Part shown: piece by piece, positions 55,189 through 64,000 of the stretch
Layout of the letters: each line of letters opens with the position of its first letter
Numbering within the stretch: position 1 is the stretch's first letter
Source: Bradyrhizobium sp. Ai1a-2
Lineage (GTDB): Bacteria > Pseudomonadota > Alphaproteobacteria > Rhizobiales > Xanthobacteraceae
Reading direction: 5' to 3'
Length of the DNA stretch: 64,000 nucleotides
Assembly (NCBI RefSeq): GCF_000426245.1
Contig: NZ_AUEZ01000029.1
Location: 1 to 64,000, forward strand
Program-made: the position numbers and the translations under genes
The notes under the pieces: model-generated
What the model was told of the DNA's origin: nothing
What the model saw: the letters and a program-made list of their open reading frames with translations, nothing else
Databases searched by the model: none

Positions 55189-58100
55189 ATGTCTATTCGG
55201 GGCGTCACATTCCAGCGGCATTCTCGGCCATCGTCCACCCAGCCGCGATTCCAGCCCAGAAGAGTTGCTGCGGCGTGGCTCGCCGGAGCAAGTGCGCTGG
55301 CCCTGACGCTGGCCGGAACGCAGGGGGCGGCTGCGCGGCCGTTCGGCAGCTACAGCGCGATGTCGGCGTCGACGATCGCGAGCGATGCTGCGGCCGCAGC
55401 GGCGCGGCAGGCCACTGAGGTTGCGAAGCAGAGCCAGGACGCGCTGACACGGGCGAGCCGGGCGATCCAGGCCATGCAGGCGGCGCAGTCTGCCGCGCGC
55501 AATGCCGCCGCGGCCTCGCAGCGCTCGACGACACTGCCCCAGGTGGCGGTGCCCAATGGACTTGGTGCGGGCGGGCTGCAGGTGGCGCCGGGTGCCGTGC
55601 CGGGCTCAGATCTCTGGAGAGGCGCCAATCTCCCGACGCAGGCGGCCGGCAGCAACGGCCAGACCGACGTCAACATCACGCAGAACGCGCCACAAGCGAT
55701 CCTGAACTGGCAGACTTTCAACGTCGGCGCGCGCACGACACTGACCTTCGACCAGCAGGGTAACGCCAACTGGACCGCGCTTAACCGGGTGATCGGCGCG
55801 GGTGTTGGCCCGAGCCAGATCCTCGGCAACGTCAAGGCCGACGGCCAGGTGCTGGTGATCAACCAGAACGGCATCATCTTCGGCGGCGGCAGTCAGGTCA
55901 ATGTCGGCTCGCTGATTGCGTCAAGCGCTGCGATTACCGATACTCAGTTCCTCACTCGGGGCATCTATTCGCAATCTGATCAGTCAACCAGCGTCCCTAT
56001 CTACGCCCCGGCTTTCACCGACGCCGGTGGCAAGGTCATTGTCGAGGCGGGGGCGCAGATCGCGACGCATGCTCCCGCGACGGTGCAGGCCGGCGGTGGC
56101 TCGGTGCTGCTGCTCGGCACGGAGGTGACCAACAACGGCAGCATCATCACGCCCATGGGGCAGACCGCGCTGGTGGCGGGCAATAATTTCGTTCTGCGGC
56201 GGGGATACGGAACGGCGTCGAGCACGATCTCAACCACCCGCGGCAGCGAAATCGCGGCCACGACGCTGAATAGCGATAACAGCTGGTCTCCCGATGGCGG
56301 CACGGTCGCCAATACTGGACTGATCCTGTCGCAGCAGGGCGATATCACGCTGGGTGGTCACACCGTGGTCCAGGACGGCATCCTGATCTCGACCACCTCG
56401 GTCAACCAGCGCGGCACCATCCACCTGCTCAATTCGCTGTCGGACGCGACCGGTAGCGTCACGCTCACCGGCAACAGCGTGGCTCTGATCCTGCCGGAGA
56501 CCGACGCCGCTGCCCAGATGCTGCCGGGACTCGATCCTGGCCTCACCGCGCTTAACAGCCAGCGCGACGCGCTGATGACGCCGACGACGGACATCAATGC
56601 GGGCGGGCAGTTCGACAACCGGACTGAGATCACCGACCGGCAGGCACTGTCGCGGGTCGAGATCGTCACCGGCGGCATCGTCGATTTCCAGAACCGCTCG
56701 TTGACCATGGCCCAGGGCGGCCAGGTTGTGGTCCAGGCCGGCAAGCGGGTGTTCACGGAAAGCGGCGCGACCATCGACGTCTCCGGCACCACCGGCACCG
56801 TGCTGGCGATGAACAGCAACAGCATCAAGGTCAACATCCAGGGCAATGAGCTGCGCGACAGCCCGCAGAATCGCGACAGCAAATCGCTGTTCAACAGCGA
56901 CGTCTGGATCGACGTGCGCGACCTGACGCTGGTGCCGGCCGGCACCGGCGGCTATTCGTCCGACCGCTATTACACGCCGGGCGGTCTGCTGGAGGTCAGC
57001 GGCTATGTCGGCAATACCGGCCACAAGATCGGCGAATGGACCGCGGCTGGTGGCACCATCGTGTTGTCCGCGCCTGAAGTAGTGGCGCAAAAGGGCTCGA
57101 TCTTCAACATCTCCGGCGGCTGGATGCAGTACCAGGGCGGCTACATGCGGCAGACTTACGTGCTCGGCAGCGACGGCCGCGTCTACAACATCAACAACGC
57201 GCCGGCCGACATGACTTACACGGCGGTGGTGAACGGCTTCATGGTCCAGCACAAGGTCGGCGGCAAGATCGATGCGGGCCTGACCGAGATTTATTCCAAC
57301 CCGTTCAAAGGCTCGGCGCGCTGGGAGGACGGCTACATCGTCGGCCGCGATGCCGGCCAGCTCATTCTGTCGACGCCGACCTCGATTTTCGAGGGCAGCA
57401 TCATCGCCGACATCGTCGATGGCGAACGGCAGTTCAACAAGCGGCCGTCCGGCGTCACTGACGGTTACAAGCTGAGCCAGACCACCGTGGCGCAGGCGGG
57501 CTCGCTGATCCTCGCGGACTACACGAGGGGCATCGACACGACGGTGGGTTTCGTGACGGACGTCAAGTTCGACCGCAATCTTCCGGCCATCGCCGATGCG
57601 CTGTCGCCGACCGCCGTGCTGCCAGAAGATAGTGTCAGCACCGCCTGGTTCGACAGCGATCGGCTCAATGCCTCCGGGCTGGGTGGCTTGACCATCAGGA
57701 CCGGCGGCCACGTTGCAATCGACGCGCCGCTGACCCTGACGCCGGGCGGTCAGGTCACGATGGCTGCGCCGATCATCGATCTCAACGCCGTCATCACTGC
57801 GCGCGGCGGCAATGTGTCCTTCAGCAACGTGGTGGACATCGGCACTGGCACGCTGCCGACCATCGACGGCAAGCTTGGCGTGATCATGCATTCCGGCGCC
57901 AGCATCGACACACGCGGGCTGTGGACCAACGGACTTGCCGATCGCACCAATCTTTCAACCCTGGCCCTCGTCGATGGCGGCGACGTCTCGCTGGTGTCGC
58001 CACAATCAGTGACGCTGCAAGCCGGCAGCGTGATCGACGCGTCGTCCGGCGCCGCCCTCCTGCCCGATGGCAAGTTCAGGGGCGGCAAGGGCGGCAACGT

Positions 58101-61100
58101 CACCTTGGTGGCGGACCTGACGGACAGAGTAAACGACCCTGTCGGGGATCCCTTGATCCTCCAGGGTACGGTCCGCTCCTATGGCGTGACCAAGGGCGGC
58201 ACCCTGACGCTGCAGAGTGGTACTGGTGTTCTGATCTCCAATCAGGCGCTGCTTACCGATGGCTTGTTGCCCGCGGGACAGGCCGCGCCGACGGTTCTGA
58301 TTCTGGATCAGGATGTCACGATTCCCGCCGGTGCGCGGATTTCATTCTCGTTCGCGCAGACCTCACAATCGGCGCTGCCGGGCGTGGTGCTTCCGCGAGA
58401 CATCAGTCAGCAGCTATCGAACGACGTGGTTGTTGCGTCCGATTGGGTGGTGCCGCCGGGCGGCGGGGTCCAGGATGTCGATTTCAATTTTTTCCCGGAA
58501 GGGCAGGTCGTTCCAGCAGGCACTCGATTGAACTTCGTTTCCCTTCGGGCGGGCTATGTCATTCCCCGCGACACGTTTCCAGACGGCCTCCCACTCGTTG
58601 ACGCGATCACCTACAATTTCGCTGCGGGTTCGCTCGCGCCACAGACCATCGTGGTCCCAGCCGGAACTACGATTGCGCCCCAGAGCGTGCTTGACCAGAC
58701 CGTGGCCATCAGGCCAATCCTCAACCTCGATCCCGGTTTGTTCAAGAGCGGCTTCTCGGACTACACGATCAAGAGCTCGCTCAGCATCGTCGTCGCCAAG
58801 GACACCACGGTCGACGTCGCCATGCCGGTTTATCGGTTCACCGGCGCGAACTACAGCGTGCCGACCGGCAGCGACCCCGCGGCCGCGCTCGAGCTCTGGA
58901 CCCCGCCGCTCTACACCGAAGATCCCGTCAAGGGGCAACTGACCCAGCGCGCCGGTGCAAACTTGACGCTGAGTTTTGTGCCTCCGTTTGCGTCATCGTC
59001 ATCCGGTATCGAACTCGATACCGGATCCGTCCTGCGCGTCGATCCCGGTCAATCGGTGCGCATCGACAGTGTCGAACAATTGACGATTGACGGCACGATC
59101 GAGGCGCATGGCGGATCGATCGTGCTCAACAATCCTGCGGTGATCGGCGACGCCACAGCCATTCCCGGTCAGTCGATCTGGCTTGGCGAGCATGCCAGGC
59201 TTGACGCATCGGCGGTTGCAGTGACTGCACGTGATACCCGCGACCGTCGCTACGGCGTTGTGCGCGACGGGGGTTCGATTGCGCTCACCGGCGGCAACAG
59301 TTTCGTGGTGATCCGCCCCGGCGCCGTGCTCGATGCATCGGGTGCCAGTGCTACGTTTGACATCCCGGACGGGACCACCTCACGATCGGCGTCCGCGGTC
59401 GATGTCGCCAGCAACGGCGGCAGCATCACGCTCGAATCCCGCTCGGGGATCTATCTGGACGGCGGCCTGCGGGCCGCATCGGGCGGCGCAGGCGCATCCG
59501 GCGGAACGTTGTCGATGGCGCTCGAGATCAGCAGGCTGCTCACGGACACTCCTCCCTTGCCGGAGTTCTTTCGACCGGAAGACGCTCCGCGCTACCTGAC
59601 CATCAGCCAGAATTACGTCGCCAGCGGATTGAGCGACAGCGCGACACCCGGTGTTCTCGATCCTTCTCTGGTCTATGGTCAGGCCCGGATCAGCGCCGCG
59701 CAGATCGGGGCCGGCGGGTTCGGCAATCTGTCCCTGAAATCCACCGACATGTTCGCGTTCGAAGGTGCGGTGTCGCTCAAGCTGCCGCAAAGCGTGTCGT
59801 TCTACGAAGGGGCACTGGTGAGCACCGATGCAGTCAGTCCGGTGACGATCAGCGCTCCCTATGTCCTGCTTCAGGGATACGCGCAGGTCCTGGCGGCCGA
59901 GCGCACGAGGGTCTCCCTGAAATCGACCGGCGCGACGTTGAGGATCGCGGCGGATCTGATCGACGTTCAGAACCAGGTCGAATTCGGCAGGAACGGCTAT
60001 CTCCAGGATTCGAACAGCGGAGTGCATGAGCTTTACGATCAGGCGGGCTTCCGCGCGATCGATCTGGTCAGTAGCGGCGACATCCGTTTCGTGCGCAGCA
60101 CGGTGGCGAAGGACATCAGTGCCAGCGGACAGCCCACATCGCTGTCGACCGTCGGCGATCTCACACTCACCGCGGCCCAGCTCTATCCGACCATCGGTAC
60201 CCAGGGCGAAATCCACGCCGGGCTCGACCCTGCCTTGACGGACGCCCGGCTGACGATCCGGCGCATTGGCGATGACATGCCGCAGGCGCCGTTCTCGGCG
60301 TTCGGCAAATTGTCGCTGCAGGCTCCGATCATCGATCAGGGCGGCATCATCCGCGCGCCGCTCGGTGACATCACGCTCGACGGCAGCCGCCAGGTGAATC
60401 TGCTTCCGGGCAGCGTCACCTCGGTGAGCGCGGCCGGACTTGTGCTGCCGTTCGGCGGCACGACGGACGGCTTGACCTACAGATATAATGGCGCAGATGT
60501 CACGTTCGGGCCCACCGATCCGGCGCGGTCCGGCGGCACCATCACGATGGCGGGGCTGGTGACTGTGCATCATGGCGCGACGCTCGATCTGTCCGGCGGC
60601 GGCGAACTGGCGGGCGCGGGCTTCGTTTCGGGCCGCGGCGGCTCGGTCGACGTGCTGACCACGGCGCTGGCCAACGCCAACCCCGCGAATTCGTTCAGCA
60701 AGGCGGGCAACGCGGTCTATGCCGTCGTGCCCGGCTACGCCAGCAACTATGCTCCCGTCGATCCAGGGGCCGGCGCGGCGCCCGGCGTCGGCCGGCAGGT
60801 CACCATTCCGGCTGGCGTTCCCGGATTGCCGGCGGGTACCTACACGCTGTTGCCGGCTCGCTATGCGCTGTTGCCTGGCGCGTACCGCGTTGAACTTGGC
60901 GATACCATGCGCACGCCGATCTCGGGCGCCGTCAAGCTCGAAAACGGTTCCTACGCGATCAGCGGCACCACGAGCATCGCCAATACGTCGATCCGGAATG
61001 CGTTGCCGACGCAGATGCTCATCACATCGGGCGCGACGGTGCGCACATACTCGCAATATGACGAGATGGATTACACCCAGTTTGCCTTGGCGAAGGCCGC

Positions 61101-64000
61101 GACATTGAGTCAGGCGCGGCCTGCGGTTCCGCTCGACGGCAAGACCTTGAACCTGCGCGTTGATCCGGGCGCGAGTGAAGCGTTCATCTTTGACGGCACG
61201 GCGCTATTGCAAGCTGCGGAGGGTGGCCTCGGCGGGACGGCGAGTGTCGATCTCAGGAACGGTAGTGATGGTACGCCACTCGAGATCTTCGGCGCGGCGC
61301 CGACGCCTGGATATGACGGCGTATCCATCCGTGCGTCCGCACTCAGCGCGCTGCACGCACCGCGGCTGTTGATCGGCGGCGAGACCCAATTCAAGGTTGA
61401 GTCTCCCGCGACGATCGGTTTCAAGGGGCAGGCGAGGACGGTCGTCGTGCGCGACGGCGCGCATCTGAGCGCGTCTGAAATTTTCCTGATCGCGACGCCA
61501 GGGTCGATTTTCGACGCGTTTGGCGGTGGTTCGATCACGATCGAAGCCGGCGCACGCCTCGACACGCTGGGCCAGGGGGTGGTGCCCTACGATTCGTCGA
61601 ATGGATACATTTACAACCCTAGCGGCAACACGATGGTGGCGGTGTCGAACGGTTGGCTCAACTTCCTGCCACCGACCACAGGCGGATCTTCGAAGCCGGG
61701 CAGCATCAGTATTGGAACATGTCCGAGCGGAGCCTGTTCGAGCGATGCGCGGCTGCTCGCCGGCGGCACGATCGCGGTGGCCACGGACGGCGCGGTGCAG
61801 TTCGGTACAGGCTTCAGGTTCGGTGCGAAGTATCTTTCCATTGCGGTATCGACCATCAGTGTGGGCGACGCGGCGTCAATGGCAGGCGCCACGGTGCCGA
61901 ACGGCTTCCTCCTGAACCAGGGCGTGCTTGACGGGCTTCTCAAGGGCGACGCAATTCTCGGAGCGCCTGCGCTGGAACGCCTGACGCTGGCGGCGCGGCA
62001 ATCGATCAACTTCTTTGGCTCGGTCGATCTGAACACGATTGATCCGGCAACGGGCAAATACCTCCTGAACGAGCTCGTGCTGAATACGCCGGCGGTCTAC
62101 GGCTATGGCGGCGCCAGTGACGTGACAACGATCACGACCGGTACGCTGTATTGGAACGGCGTCATGGGCCTGGACGAACTTGGGCAACCGAACAGCGTTC
62201 TCCCAGGCCCCGTGATCCAGAACGGCCCTGGTACCGGCAGCGGCAGCTTCAACGTCAATGCCGATCGCATCGTGTTCGGCTTTGCCGAGACCGATCGGAA
62301 GCGCAAGGATGTCACGCTCGATCGTCTCTTGCTCGGATTTGCGACGGCCAATTTCAGCGCGCGCGATCGCATCACGGCGAACGCCAACGGATCGCTGTCG
62401 ATCTATCAGGCCCAGGGCGATTATGTCGAAGGCAGCGGCTACAGCTACAGCGGCGGCACGCTGAACCTGATCACGCCACTACTCACCGGTGAGGCTGGAT
62501 CGGTCAACATCATCACGGCAGGCGGCGCGCTGACCTTGCGCGCGGCGCCGGGGACCACCGCTGCGCCGGTCACTGCCGACAATCTCGGCGCCGAACTGTA
62601 TCTCAAGGCGGCCAGCATCACCCAACTCGACACCACCATCGCACTGCCGAGCGGGCGGCTGACCATGGACGCCGCGGGCGACATCATGCTGGCGTCGCCG
62701 TCCCGTATCGACGTCGCCGGCCGCGAAGTGACGTTCTTTGACACCGCCAAGTACAGCTGGGGCGGCGATGTCGTGCTGACCAGCACCGGCGGCAACGTCA
62801 TCCAGCAGGCCGGCGCGGTGATCGACATCTCCGCCGCCAACAACGATGCCGGCACGCTCTCGGTGCAGGCGCTTGGTGCAGGCGCGGGACATGTCGAGCT
62901 CGCCGGCGTGATCAAGGGCGACAGCACCGGAAGCTACGACATCGGCGGCGGCACCATCGTGGCGTATGATAAAGGAAGCATCGATGTTCGCGCCCAGACC
63001 CTGGCCGATTTCGCGGGGCTGAACACGCGCCTGACCGAGAGCGGCGTCACCGGCGCCCGCACCTTCGTGCTCAAGCAGGGCGACCTCACCATTGGCGACG
63101 AAGTGAAGGCGCGAGCGGTGACGATTTCGGTCGACGGCGGCAGCCTGACCGTGGCCGGCACCATCGATGCCCATGGCGACCAGGCGGGCACCATCCGCCT
63201 GTCGGCGCGCGATAATCTCAGGCTTGCATCTGGCTCGATGCTGGACGCGCACGGCACCGTGCTGCGGGTGGACAGCTACGGCCAGCCGATAGAGGCGCCG
63301 AACCGCGCCACCATCGAGCTGACCTCGTCGGAAGGGCGGCTGCAGCTCGATCCGAACGCCGTCATCGACGTGCGCTCGGCGGATGGCGTGCCGCGTGGCC
63401 AGATCAATCTCAATGCTAGGCGCACCGGCGAGACCTCGGGCGATGTCCAGATCGATGCCGCGGGTCCGCTCGACATCAGAGGGGCGCAGAGCATCGCGGT
63501 GAACGCGTTCTGGACCTACAAGCCGACTGGCGACAACGGCACCATCGTCCAGAACAATGGCGGCGTCGCTCCGGTTTTCAAGGACACCGACGGCGTCGAG
63601 TATATCGGCCTGGACCAGATCGATGCGCGCAGCCAGGATTTCATGGCGAACGCGCTTCACAACGGCGATCTGCTGGGCCGACTCTCTGGTCTCAGGAGCT
63701 ACAGCGACGCCTTCCACCTGCGTCCCGGCGTCGAGATCCGGGCCAACGGCAATCTCACGGTTTCGGGCGATCTCGATTTCTCAAGCTATCGCTACGACAG
63801 CCTGAACCCGCGCAATGGAAAGACAGCGATCTACGGCTCGGGCGAACCGGGCGCGCTGGTGATCCGGGCCGGCGGCGACCTCAACATCTACGGCAGCATC
63901 ACAGACGGCTTCGGCAAGCCGGCGGCGTCCGATGACGACAACGGCTGGGTGCTGTTTCCGTTATTGGCTGGTGCCCCAAACACTGATTCTGTTGAGAGCA
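55189..64000 (+). CDS. Giant FhaB-like exoprotein, module 3 (3' end beyond the window)
   Basis: The frame from ATG 55189 (GAGAGGA 6 bp upstream) appears open to the right edge, giving at least 2,937 residues. It has a signal sequence (core RRVAAAWLAGASALALTLAG, cleavage before RPFG), an Ala/Gln-rich stretch (about 55-115) and a TPS domain with LNWQTFNVG and NQNGIIFGGG (Asn225). Landmarks NELRDSPQNRD (about 557), YTLLPARYALLPGAYRVEL (about 1885) and KYSWGGD (about 2522) keep the order and spacing of the paralogues. A CPSGAC motif occurs near residue 2178, unusual in this nearly cysteine-free family. It is more diverged from copies 1 and 2 than they are from each other. I checked the frame by phase across the region but could not translate every codon. 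Confidence 0.85.
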   Translation, partial: MSIRGVTFQRHSRPSSTQPRFQPRRVAAAWLAGASALALTLAGTQGAAARPFGSYSAMSASTIASDAAAAAARQATEVAKQSQDALTRASRAIQAMQAAQSAARNAAAASQRSTTLPQVAVPNGLGAGGLQVAPGAVPGSDLWRGANLPTQAAGSNGQTDVNITQNAPQAILNWQTFNVGARTTLTFDQQGNANWTALNRVIGAGVGPSQILGNVKADGQVLVINQNGIIFGGGSQVNVGSLIASSAAITDTQFLTRGIYSQSDQSTSVPIYAPAFTDAGGKVIVEAGAQIATHAPATVQAGGGSVLLLGTEVTNNGSIITPMGQTALVAGNNFVLRRGYGTASSTISTTRGSEIAATTLNSDNSWSPDGGTVANTGLILSQQGDITLGGHTVVQDGILISTTSVNQRGTIHLLNSLSDATGSVTLTGNSVALILPETDAAAQMLPGLDPGLTALNSQRDALMTPTTDINAGGQFDNRTEITDRQALSRVEIVTGGIVDFQNRSLTMAQGGQVVVQAGKRVFTESGATIDVSGTTGTVLAMNSNSIKVNIQGNELRDSPQNRDSKSLFNSDVWIDVRDLTLVPAGTGGYSSDRYYTPGGLLEVSGYVGNTGHKIGEWTAAGGTIVLSAPEVVAQKGSIFNISGGWMQYQGGYMRQTYVLGSDGRVYNINNAPADMTYTAVVNGFMVQHKVGGKIDAGLTEIYSNPFKGSARWEDGYIVGRDAGQLILSTPTSIFEGSIIADIVDGERQFNKRPSGVTDGYKLSQTTVAQAGSLILADYTRGIDTTVGFVTDVKFDRNLPAIADALSPTAVLPEDSVSTAWFDSDRLNASGLGGLTIRTGGHVAIDAPLTLTPGGQVTMAAPIIDLNAVITARGGNVSFSNVVDIGTGTLPTIDGKLGVIMHSGASIDTRGLWTNGLADRTNLSTLALVDGGDVSLVSPQSVTLQAGSVIDASSGAALLPDGKFRGGKGGNVTLVADLTDRVNDPVGDPLILQGTVRSYGVTKGGTLTLQSGTGVLISNQALLTDGLLPAGQAAPTVLILDQDVTIPAGARISFSFAQTSQSALPGVVLPRDISQQLSNDVVVASDWVVPPGGGVQDVDFNFFPEGQVVPAGTRLNFVSLRAGYVIPRDTFPDGLPLVDAITYNFAAGSLAPQTIVVPAGTTIAPQSVLDQTVAIRPILNLDPGLFKSGFSDYTIKSSLSIVVAKDTTVDVAMPVYRFTGANYSVPTGSDPAAALELWTPPLYTEDPVKGQLTQRAGANLTLSFVPPFASSSSGIELDTGSVLRVDPGQSVRIDSVEQLTIDGTIEAHGGSIVLNNPAVIGDATAIPGQSIWLGEHARLDASAVAVTARDTRDRRYGVVRDGGSIALTGGNSFVVIRPGAVLDASGASATFDIPDGTTSRSASAVDVASNGGSITLESRSGIYLDGGLRAASGGAGASGGTLSMALEISRLLTDTPPLPEFFRPEDAPRYLTISQNYVASGLSDSATPGVLDPSLVYGQARISAAQIGAGGFGNLSLKSTDMFAFEGAVSLKLPQSVSFYEGALVSTDAVSPVTISAPYVLLQGYAQVLAAERTRVSLKSTGATLRIAADLIDVQNQVEFGRNGYLQDSNSGVHELYDQAGFRAIDLVSSGDIRFVRSTVAKDISASGQPTSLSTVGDLTLTAAQLYPTIGTQGEIHAGLDPALTDARLTIRRIGDDMPQAPFSAFGKLSLQAPIIDQGGIIRAPLGDITLDGSRQVNLLPGSVTSVSAAGLVLPFGGTTDGLTYRYNGADVTFGPTDPARSGGTITMAGLVTVHHGATLDLSGGGELAGAGFVSGRGGSVDVLTTALANANPANSFSKAGNAVYAVVPGYASNYAPVDPGAGAAPGVGRQVTIPAGVPGLPAGTYTLLPARYALLPGAYRVELGDTMRTPISGAVKLENGSYAISGTTSIANTSIRNALPTQMLITSGATVRTYSQYDEMDYTQFALAKAATLSQARPAVPLDGKTLNLRVDPGASEAFIFDGTALLQAAEGGLGGTASVDLRNGSDGTPLEIFGAAPTPGYDGVSIRASALSALHAPRLLIGGETQFKVESPATIGFKGQARTVVVRDGAHLSASEIFLIATPGSIFDAFGGGSITIEAGARLDTLGQGVVPYDSSNGYIYNPSGNTMVAVSNGWLNFLPPTTGGSSKPGSISIGTCPSGACSSDARLLAGGTIAVATDGAVQFGTGFRFGAKYLSIAVSTISVGDAASMAGATVPNGFLLNQGVLDGLLKGDAILGAPALERLTLAARQSINFFGSVDLNTIDPATGKYLLNELVLNTPAVYGYGGASDVTTITTGTLYWNGVMGLDELGQPNSVLPGPVIQNGPGTGSGSFNVNADRIVFGFAETDRKRKDVTLDRLLLGFATANFSARDRITANANGSLSIYQAQGDYVEGSGYSYSGGTLNLITPLLTGEAGSVNIITAGGALTLRAAPGTTAAPVTADNLGAELYLKAASITQLDTTIALPSGRLTMDAAGDIMLASPSRIDVAGREVTFFDTAKYSWGGDVVLTSTGGNVIQQAGAVIDISAANNDAGTLSVQALGAGAGHVELAGVIKGDSTGSYDIGGGTIVAYDKGSIDVRAQTLADFAGLNTRLTESGVTGARTFVLKQGDLTIGDEVKARAVTISVDGGSLTVAGTIDAHGDQAGTIRLSARDNLRLASGSMLDAHGTVLRVDSYGQPIEAPNRATIELTSSEGRLQLDPNAVIDVRSADGVPRGQINLNARRTGETSGDVQIDAAGPLDIRGAQSIAVNAFWTYKPTGDNGTIVQNNGGVAPVFKDTDGVEYIGLDQIDARSQDFMANALHNGDLLGRLSGLRSYSDAFHLRPGVEIRANGNLTVSGDLDFSSYRYDSLNPRNGKTAIYGSGEPGALVIRAGGDLNIYGSITDGFGKPAASDDDNGWVLFPLLAGAPNTDSVES

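Noticed and set aside
1..64000. CRISPR array, rRNA operon or complete tRNA gene
   Set aside because: No regularly spaced repeats, rRNA motifs or full cloverleaf were found on either strand; only tRNA 3'-end-like remnants were seen.

Overview
The window looks like a high-GC alphaproteobacterial chromosome, most likely Bradyrhizobium or a close relative (Nitrobacteraceae). This is inferred from base composition, the FecI/FecR paralogue style, the LivKHMGF-type transporter and the family-1 encapsulin with DyP cargo. No rRNA, complete tRNA or CRISPR array is visible. Nearly all genes read on the + strand. The exceptions are a partial IS481-type transposase at the left edge and a LuxR-family regulator.

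The main feature is a four-gene cassette present three times: 1748-16369, 17098-32193 and 52486 to beyond 64000. Each cassette encodes, in order, (i) a ~241-residue exported protein joining an STN domain to a TonB-C-like domain, (ii) a FecI-type ECF sigma factor, (iii) a FecR-type anti-sigma factor with one twin-arginine-like membrane segment, and (iv) a giant FhaB-like exoprotein of ~4,060 aa, ~4,220 aa, or at least 2,937 aa for the copy cut by the window edge. This resembles cell-surface signalling (FecA-FecR-FecI), but there is no TonB-dependent receptor, and no TpsB/FhaC-type transporter is in the window. A frameshifted C-terminal relic of a further exoprotein lies at 49.7-50.3 kb. Modules 1 and 2 are bracketed by repeats (a 38-bp element at 335 and 32442; a 50-bp tRNA-end-like repeat at 16624 and 32259), and a 3' half of a tRNA-Lys sits between them.

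Between modules 2 and 3 lies a catabolic island (32.6-47.3 kb). It holds a copper amine oxidase, a LuxR-type regulator on the - strand, a branched-chain/amide-type ABC importer (binding protein, two ATPases, two permeases), and two sets of N,N-dimethylformamidase-like subunits. The second permease is fused in frame to a dimethylformamidase small subunit, so transporter and hydrolase may be physically linked. A similar dyad element lies ~220-245 bp upstream of both the amine oxidase and the importer operon. The likely pathway is amide uptake, hydrolysis to formate plus amine, then oxidation of a primary amine to aldehyde, ammonia and hydrogen peroxide.

Next come a DyP peroxidase with a C-terminal encapsulin-targeting tail and its encapsulin shell gene (47.7-49.6 kb), gene relics (methyltransferase, exoprotein tail, SMP-30/gluconolactonase tail), an FAD-dependent oxidoreductase (50.8-52.1 kb), and module 3, which runs off the right edge.
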